Below are positions 57,673-64,000 of a stretch of 64,000 nt of DNA, piece by piece. Position 1 is the stretch's first letter. Each line of letters opens with the position of its first letter. Made by a program: the position numbers and the translations under genes. Source of the stretch: Paraescarpia echinospica (taxonomy: Eukaryota; Annelida; Polychaeta; Sabellida; Siboglinidae); contig CM034543.1 in NCBI GenBank assembly GCA_020002185.1, forward strand, positions 10,933,258-10,997,257, in the 5' to 3' direction. A model generated the notes under the pieces. The model saw nothing but the letters and a program-made list of their open reading frames with translations, had not been told where the DNA came from and ran no database searches.

Positions 57673-58203
57673 ATGATTCATTGTGCAAAACACAACAGCA
57701 AGTATGGCACACGACTAAATATGTGTACCCTCATAATATTTCATTATCACTCCGTTACTGTGGTTGGTGATTCTTCTACAAGGTGTCCCCACACGAGATC
57801 GACAAATTTGAAGTTATCAAAATACTCTCAATTTCCCAGAGAAATCTGTCTTGATTTGAGGCATGTATGGTGGGCATAACTTATCGTCTGCTACTCCGTT
57901 ACCAATATTTTCATACGGTAAAGCAACATACTTAATTTGTGATACATGTTGACTCAGTCTTCGAGACACCGTCGCATGCACGAGTGGACTGCACATTGTC
58001 GCCCACTATCAGCTGAGAGTGATGTAAAAAGTGATGACATTTATACTCCATTACTTCCCACCCTGTTACATCTAAAGGGTAACGAAGTGATAATTGGTGG
58101 TTGTGACTGCGAGGAGAGGATACCTATCAATTCAAGACGAAGTCTGCTAATCTGTTTAGAGTGTTCTGTTAGCTTAATGCTTAACAAGAATGTGCAAGCT
58201 TAA
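57673..58203 (+). other. Two short open frames, uncharacterised
   Basis: Frames at 57,673-57,879 (containing TVVGDSSTRCPHTRSTNLKL) and 57,946-58,203 (containing LPTLLHLKGNEVIIGGCDCE and RRSLLICLECSVSLML). Composition is slightly less AT-rich than its surroundings, and the second frame has some coding-like texture. I see no splice or promoter signals and no known family, and a chance origin is likely. Confidence 0.2.
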
Positions 58204-58226
58204 CAGGCTGGCTTCATTACCATTCT

Positions 58227-58315
58227 GTTACCTAGTAACGTTTCCGTTATCTAGTAACAATCCCGTTACCTAGTAACCACTCCTTTACCTAGTAACACCT
58301 CGGTTTCCTAGCAAC
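58227..58315. promoter_or_regulatory. Five RFX X-box-like palindromes in an exact 19-bp array
   Basis: GTTACCTAGTAAC (58,227), GTTATCTAGTAAC (58,246), GTTACCTAGTAAC (58,265), TTTACCTAGTAAC (58,284) and GTTTCCTAGCAAC (58,303), each starting exactly 19 bp after the last. Each fits the inverted GTT.CC..GG/.AAC half-site layout bound by RFX proteins, though the centre is CTA, not the usual AT/ATG. Two units are perfect palindromes. The nearest candidate coding sequence is only the doubtful frame ending at 58,203. Confidence 0.6.
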
Positions 58316-58329
58316 GACGTGGTATTGGT

Positions 58330-59840
58330 GTAAATAGTTCCAAATATTATTCTGGTTGGAAAGCAAAATGTTGTCTCTGAAGTGTTCCTTCAAGATGATC
58401 ACCTTCACGGTTACTTTGTTCAAAGTTTGACATTAACATTTCATCTTCAATTGTATTATAGTTGTGCTTATTCCACTTCACTATTTTCCTTTTTGCACTC
58501 TGTTATCTAAGGAGATATTCTATGTACTTTATTAAGAATAAAGCTGCTGATATTTGCCGGTTTTGGTTCAAAGTAAACTATCTATAATTTGTTCAAGCTG
58601 CGTAGACCTGGCAAAGTCAGAACATGAAAATCAGGCTTATGATCATCCTGGTAGTTTGGTAATGGAGTGGAACATGATTTTTGGCTTTTACTCACTGAAA
58701 TTTCGTGTTCTAACGCTCTTGGCCTAATTTAATATACTGCGTGGTCTCGCACTGATTCACGTGACACGCGAACAATTTACACATAGTAGATAGGACCCAC
58801 GATTTTTTACGCAGGCGTCTTCTACGAGATTTGGATTTTTGCCGGTATATTTTCGTAAGTACTTCACTGAAAACAACTTTTGTAACAGTTTGTTTGCAGA
58901 AATTGTAAGCAATATATGTTGGAGATTTAGCAAATAAATATCTTACAGACGAATTTGGTCAGGTTTCAATAAAAATGGCAAAACACGACTGGACCCACCA
59001 ATATAGTTCACGCCAGTATATAGTGTGCAGTAAAATACTATCATATCTTGCCTTAGTCTATCTGTATGCCTTAGTCTAACTAAATACCTACCCATTGGCA
59101 TTGAGTATCAAATTAACCTACCATTTGGGGTGCTTGGCCTTGCCCTTTTTATCGCGTCTCGCTACTTGAGGAACGAGTCGGATGAAACAGCATTTATTAA
59201 TTCATGTCTGTTGCTGTTAGCACACGTCTAGTATATTTAAAGCAGGCACGGTACAAACGTCAAACTGCTTAGACAACCACTTAAAAGAATTACGTAGAAT
59301 AAAACAGACGTCTCACCATTACTACGACGCTCCACACACGGATCTGGGTTTCATGCGATGTCGTTTCTGTCTCGCCTATACTGTTCTGTTCTGTGACAGT
59401 CTCTGACAACTACTAACACTTTTTCAGACATGAGCGTATAACAAAACACTTTATTATGACCGACCGGCAATGCCCACTGCCCTGGTCGCCAGGTGGTAGC
59501 ACCACTCACAGACTAAACCAATAGACAACTCATTATATCTACTATCACGTAAAAAACATTAGACCATCGAAATTTCGAGTGCGACTAAGCAGGTTTTTGA
59601 TTTTGTGACTCTTCATAACATCAATACGAGAATATCCGGGTACTATACATTGCTATATAATGTTTTATTAACTTCATGAAAAAGATTACCATTTTGACAC
59701 AGATCCACAGTTATACTATAAAATGGAAGGGTTGGGACAGTTAGGGCGTCTTTAGGTACATGTGTATAATGTTTTGTATGTTTGCTTTTGTATGCGTGCG
59801 TACGTGTGTGCATGAGTGTGTGTGGGGGGGCGCACACGTG
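58330..59840. other. Unique segment, no gene recognised
   Basis: AT-rich, few open frames and no recognised domain. Includes an AATAAAGC signal at about 58,546 without an upstream gene I can identify. A minus-strand frame near 59,643-59,990 is driven by the (CA)n tract. Confidence 0.5.
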
Positions 59841-59853
59841 TTTGCGCGCGCGC

Positions 59854-59951
<98 letters not shown>
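59833..59951. repeat. (CG)n-(GT)n microsatellite
   Basis: GGGGGGGCGCACACGTG, then CGCGCGCGCGCG (59,844-59,856) followed by about 48 GT units. Confidence 0.97.
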
Positions 59952-59952
<1 letters not shown>

Positions 59953-59979
59953 TTTGCGTGCGTATTATATTTGAGGTTG

Positions 59980-60610
59980 TGAATGGCCACGACTGACCCA
60001 ACGGACTAATTGTCAAAATATGTTTTTATCGCATTTAAAATATATACAAGTTACCATAAAATATATACAATGTACACGTTTAAATAATATCAGACAGGTA
60101 GAAATGTGTAGCTTGGATAACTAATTTAATAACGTGTTTATAAATGCATGCGTGAGGAACGTAAATAATTACTTTATGCAACCAATTATATGGCATATCG
60201 TGTTAATTGTGGAAACTGTCGATAACTATCTGACCCGCAATGTCGATATTTGTTAACTAACTGAGACACCCCGGCGTTGCATGGGAAAAAAGAACAATTA
60301 TCAACATTTTCCGATTAAAGCCGCCTCTAGACTTAGAGCATATAGTACGGTGCCCGATGATAGCTACAATGATACTATATAATGTAAAGGTACAATGTTA
60401 CTAATAATACCAAGCTGCAAGTAAGCTCGCGCTCACCCGCAGGCAGCCGCTCACGTGATCAGCCACAGGCCACGGTGGTGTTCAAGTTCCCAACCCACCG
60501 GGTGAAAGTTATTACACTCTACATCTACGGACCATTGTAATGGACTCGCTAGCACGCCTAAACAGTTCAGACCTTTACACGCGAGACTGTCGGAAATATG
60601 CTTGGATAAA
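59980..60610. other. Unique segment, no gene recognised
   Basis: No supported open frame or RNA gene. It separates two microsatellites downstream of the TLR relic. Confidence 0.5.
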
Positions 60611-60616
60611 CGTGCA

Positions 60617-60785
60617 TGCATGCATGCGCGCGCACACACACATACACATGAACGCACGCGCACGCCCATCTACCTACATGCACGCACGTACGTACATACG
60701 CACGCACGCGCGCGCACACGTACACACGCACGCAAGTACGTATACACGCGCGCGCACACACGCACACACACTCACACGTGTATGT
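60617..60785. repeat. (CACG/CGCA)n degenerate microsatellite
   Basis: A mixture of CATGCATGCATG, CGCACGCACG, GTACGTACGTAC and CACACACA. It sits about 80 bp downstream of the TLR relic's reading-frame end. Confidence 0.9.
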
Positions 60786-60866
60786 AGTTCAAAATAATAC
60801 ACGTGAATACATAATTTCCGTCTCTCTTCTAAACCTACCTGCCTCTACCATTCTCACACTCCCTTC

Positions 60867-62090
60867 CTAACTACCCACTTGGCTACCTCCTTCCACCCCT
60901 CCGTCACCCACCGCACCTCTCTCTTGCTCCCTCCCACCCGGCGTTATTCCTCCTTGAACATATCGCATTTGAATAGGTGGCGCCCCTGCCGGCGGTCGGA
61001 GTGCCTTCCTCAACGCCCGCCAAAACTTCTCCTCCGCTCTCTCGTTCCATTCCAGGTACGTGTGTGTTGTTAGCAGACTCCGCAAGGTGGCAGTCTGGTT
61101 CTCCGGCGAGATCGTCTCGAGCAGGACGAGAACGAGGCTGTTGCGCCAGTTGCTGAGGCGACGATGATTAGCCATCTCCAACTCCATACGACACCACTGA
61201 CTCTGAGCGAAGTTGTTGGAGAGAACGATGACCACCTTGCGACTCGCTTCGATGCTCTCGACGATGTTCTCGCTGATCTCTCGACCGATGGGCCAGTCTC
61301 GTTGGTGTAGACACAACCGATAACGACCTTCTGCCTCGAGTCGCGGCAGTAAATGTCTAAAGACCCAGGATGCGTCGTTACTGTTATGGGCAACGAACGC
61401 GTCGTAGACGTAACTGCCTTCAACTTAATCGAAGTAACGGCGACGTCGCGAGCGTATGAGGAAGACGTAGTAACGGATGTACCAGCGGCCTCTGTACACC
61501 AGCGCAAACACAATCGCCAACAAGACGATGGCCGGCGCCGTCGACAAGGCGACAACGAGGTCGGTATAGGAGACGCAATCTGCGGGCGACAGTCCGGCAC
61601 GTAAAATGGGCAAGCCGTTCAGTGACTCCGGTGATGAGCATGTGTATGATGACGCACTTCCGATGTTGATTACGAAGATGTTGTTATTTTGCACGTAATC
61701 TAAGAACCACATCAAGTCGCAGTTGCACGCAAACGGGTTCTGCGATACGTCGATCTGGCGCAGTGATTTCAGATGGGAGAAAGATGCGACGTTCACAGAA
61801 ACGATCTTATTTCGTGCCAACGAAAGCAGCTGCAGATGGCTCAGCGGTGCAAATACGTCTGGGTTCCATGACTTGATGGCGTTGCCACCGAGGCTTAGAG
61901 TCGCGAGCTGTGTCGTATTCGTGAACATCCCGGCAGGCAGCGTCTTAATTCCACAAATGTTGAGTCAAAGAAGTATCAAGCTGGGCATGTTCTGAAAGAT
62001 TGACCGAAGAGTCGATGGAAGACGGCCGAAGTAGTAGTTTTCTTAGATTTCCAGTTGGTTTAGACGTTGTAACCGCTGAAAGTACATGGG
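60867..62090 (-). pseudogene. Toll-like receptor relic: partial LRRs, LRRCT, TM and TIR with three in-frame stops
   Basis: One minus-strand frame spans 1.2 kb. From the right: RLQRLNQLEI, TAA (62,043-62,045), RLPSTLRSIFQNMPSLILL, TGA (61,965-61,967), NICGIKTLPAGMFTNTTQLA, LRR repeats (LATLSLGGNAI; LQLLSLARNKIVSVNVASF), and a C-terminal LRR cap with CNCDLMWFLDYV, TC and DC cysteines. The membrane segment APAIVLLAIVFALVY and a basic RSRRRRYFD follow, then TAA (61,425-61,427). The TIR domain continues: YVYDAFVAHNSND (box 1), RLCLHQRDWPIGREI (box 2, Pro kept), SQWCRMELEMA, and EKFWRALRKAL (box 3). In intact TLRs this domain recruits MyD88-type adaptors. No frameshift is seen, only nonsense codons. 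N-terminal LRRs and the signal peptide are missing. Confidence 0.88.
61005..61421 (-). pseudogene. TIR domain of the TLR relic, open without stops
   Basis: All three TIR boxes are present and the frame is open to the stop before 60,867, followed by a Gly-rich tail (GGITPGGREQERGAVGDGGV). The first in-frame Met after the upstream stop lies within the domain, so a free TIR protein starting here would lack box 1 unless an upstream exon is spliced in. An AG acceptor just inside the TIR start was not seen. Confidence 0.75.
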
Positions 62091-62099
62091 ACACATTAA

Positions 62100-62845
62100 T
62101 AAACATACATTTAAAGCTAGGATTCCGTAATGTACAGAAACAACATGCGAAATACATTTGTAGTGTCACTTATGGAAATTTCCATTCCGATTCCTATGCA
62201 GGTACCATTCGAATCGCTACTTGGAGCGATTAAATTTTCCGCATCCACATGCGAATAAAAACGCGCTTCCGCCCATGTTCAAACTGAACTACTTTTATTA
62301 ATTTCTAGTGGACACTATATTAATAGCATTCCTTTTCAGTACAAATTGAATCCTAGCTTAAGCCATATAAAACCCAGAACAATAAATGGTATACAAGCCA
62401 GACAGCATTATAGGGAGAATATTAACATAAATATTACGCACAACATGAGTACACTTATAACATTTGACATGGTGTGATATATGACGTGGAAGGAGTGCAA
62501 GCAAATATCAACTTAAACAAGAAGAAAACTATTGGATTTATTATTTACATTGTTCTACTGCGTTCTCTAGTACAGAGCTAAGAGGGCAAATTACGTAAGA
62601 GCTCAACGAACACGTCAAGAAACGGCACTGCTTCTACCACGCGGCGCAAGCCTCATGGTAGAAGCCAAGCCCAGACTTTAATCCGATATCGCAATTGTAC
62701 AACAGAATGTGTATGCTGTGAACCTGTCTATATTACGGTATAGTAATACATGCATAATTATAACGAAGGAATATTATATATTCAGTGATACAGTCTATAT
62801 CTAACGAATTGAACACAAAATACATATAGGACGATGTTTAACAAG
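62100..62845. other. Segment upstream of the TLR relic, no LRR sequence
   Basis: On the minus strand, no further LRRs follow upstream of RLQRLNQLEI. TGTACTTTCAG (62,073-62,083) could be an old splice acceptor or the truncation point. A 10-bp inverted repeat GCTTCTACCA/TGGTAGAAGC at 62,630-62,639 and 62,656-62,665 could form a hairpin. No gene is recognised. Confidence 0.5.
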
Positions 62846-62849
62846 ATTT

Positions 62850-64000
62850 AACAAGATTGCCACCCAGAGAATTAACTCTAGGTGGCAGGTGGACAAGGAA
62901 GCCCTTTGGCTTATCGAGAGTCCGACCCTTTTATCTATGTGTATCCAGCCCGTCTGAGGTATGTGTCGATTTTATTTTTAAACATATTCACGCTACTAGC
63001 ACCCACACAATCAGCAGATAATCTGTTCCATTCATTTACAGTCCTTTGTGAAAATGAGAACTTTCTTATATCTAATCTACACTGCTCCTTTGCTAATGTA
63101 AGTTCATGCCCTCTAGTCCTTCTATCTTTCTTAACTGAGAAAAAAATATTTCTATCAATATTTTCATAACCCTTCAATATTTTAAACACTTCTATCTGAT
63201 CTCCTCTCAACCTCCTGGTCTCTAGTGTTGTTAAACCGCATTTTTTTAGGCGTATTTCGTAACTAAGATCCCTCAGTTTTGGTATCATTTTAGTTGCTCT
63301 CCTCTGCACTCTTTCTAGCATATATATGTCCTTCCTGCGATACGGCCTCCACGCTTGAATACAATATTCTAAATGAGGCCTAACTATTGTTTTGTACAGC
63401 GGTATTATTAGCTCTTTTTCCTTATACGTTATGTTTCGCCTAATTAATCCAAGGATTTGATTTCCCTTTGAAGCTGCAATTCCGCACTGCTCTGAAACCT
63501 TCATATCAGCACTAATGGTTAACCCTAAGTCCTTTTCTTTTTCAGTAGTACTTAGTACAGTACCCCCATTGTATATTCTACCTCTTCGTTCCTATGTCCT
63601 GTGTGGAGGCATTTACATTTCCCAAAATTGAACAGCATTTGCCACTTTTCAGACCATTTGATCAACCTGTCAAGATCATCTTGTAAATGCTGTCTATCTC
63701 CATCACTTTTAATCCTTCTAAACACTTTTGTATCATCCGCAAATTTCAACACCTTGCTTGTTATTTCATCATCCAAATCGTTGATATATTAAGAATAATA
63801 TAGGTCCTAATACTGATCCCTGTGGTACCCCACTCAATACCGATTTCCAGTTTGAAGCCACCCCATCAACTACTACACGTTGTCTTCTGTCAATCAGCCA
63901 TTGTTCTATCCAGTTTATTATACCATTTCCTATGCCATGGGCCTTTAGTTTAAGCAGTAATCTTTGATGTGGTACTTTGTCGAAAGCTTTTTGAAAATCT
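62850..64000 (-). mobile_element. CR1-like LINE, 3' part, runs off the window
   Basis: This is the longest and youngest-looking LINE of its family here. It reads right to left from the window edge: [57 protein letters not shown], then a one-base frameshift, [20 protein letters not shown] (FADD intact) and LFNFGKCKCLHTGHRNEEVE. After another frameshift comes MKVSEQCGIAASKGNQILGL and onward to NMFKNKIDTYLRRAGYT at about 62,935. Fragments at 25,811, 34,430, 35,390, 48,348, 53,140 and 54,440 belong to this family. Confidence 0.92.
62935..63504 (-). pseudogene. CR1-like LINE ORF2 C-terminal domain
   Basis: A 189-codon open frame: QILGLIRRNITYKEKELIIP, YKTIVRPHLEYCIQAWRPYR, LERVQRRATKMIPKLRDLSY, LKKCGLTTLETRRLRGDQIE, VFKILKGYENIDRNIFFSVK and FSQRTVNEWNRLSADCVGAS. 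This is the conserved thumb-to-C-terminus of CR1-like ORF2, of full usual length for that part, and uninterrupted. A frameshift between 63,504 and 63,552 disconnects it from the RT core. Confidence 0.9.

Noticed and set aside
56276..58200. Protein-coding exons in the unique 56-58 kb region
   Set aside because: Short frames lack domain similarity, splice pairs or a clear composition shift.
61070..61600. A 176-codon minus-strand Ser/Arg-rich frame overlapping the TIR region
   Set aside because: It is the shadow of the TIR frame in another register.
61425..62045. TLR stop codons as programmed readthrough, selenocysteine or A-to-I recoding
   Set aside because: Two stops are TAA, which single editing cannot recode. 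No SECIS-like element or readthrough context was seen, and the N-terminus is missing as well. Pseudogene is simpler.

Overview
This is repeat-dense, AT-rich metazoan nuclear DNA. The evidence is non-LTR retrotransposon relics of several clades, tRNA-headed elements, long (CA)n, (TATG)n and (TA)n microsatellites, GT-AG splice-like signals, TATA-box promoters and a Toll-like receptor (TLR) relic with a TIR domain. There is no dense operon-like coding. The element mix and microsatellite load suit a marine invertebrate (mollusc, annelid, brachiopod or similar), but I cannot place the species.

Layout. Positions 1-2,440 are the tail of a tandem unit (copy 0). At 2,441-7,150 an old LINE on the + strand is interrupted by an RTE-like LINE on the - strand (3,232-6,362). 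The RTE has a 10-bp target duplication and a tRNA-like 5' head. Positions 7,350-36,466 (copy A) and 36,467 to about 55,060 (copy B) are a head-to-tail segmental duplication. Each holds three copies of a 3-4 kb mosaic unit (U), LINE fragments, a 32-bp minisatellite, a GC-rich exon-like ORF and an ORF1 relic. B is shorter because of several large internal deletions, and A also carries an extra 1.87-kb foldback element at a TTAA site that is empty in B. Positions 55,118-55,975 hold two abutting LINE 3' ends. Positions 56,000-60,800 are mostly unique sequence with a five-fold 19-bp array of RFX-like palindromes. Positions 60,867 to about 62,090 (- strand) are a TLR relic with three in-frame stops, and 62,850-64,000 (- strand) is the 3' part of a CR1-like LINE that runs off the window.

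Host-gene content is thin. The best candidates are a small secreted-protein gene on the - strand (TATA box near 22,857, leader exon ending at 22,780, signal-peptide exon 20,768-20,837), a diverged copy of its promoter near 30,440, exon-like ORFs at 18,240-18,828, and the TLR relic. Peptide fragments in the U units resemble a high-copy invertebrate ORF family that I read as XPG/FEN-like. That reading is from memory and needs a search.

The two aligned copies show how the locus decays: microhomology at deletion junctions, a filled and an empty transposon site, and one satellite locus at three stages of expansion.
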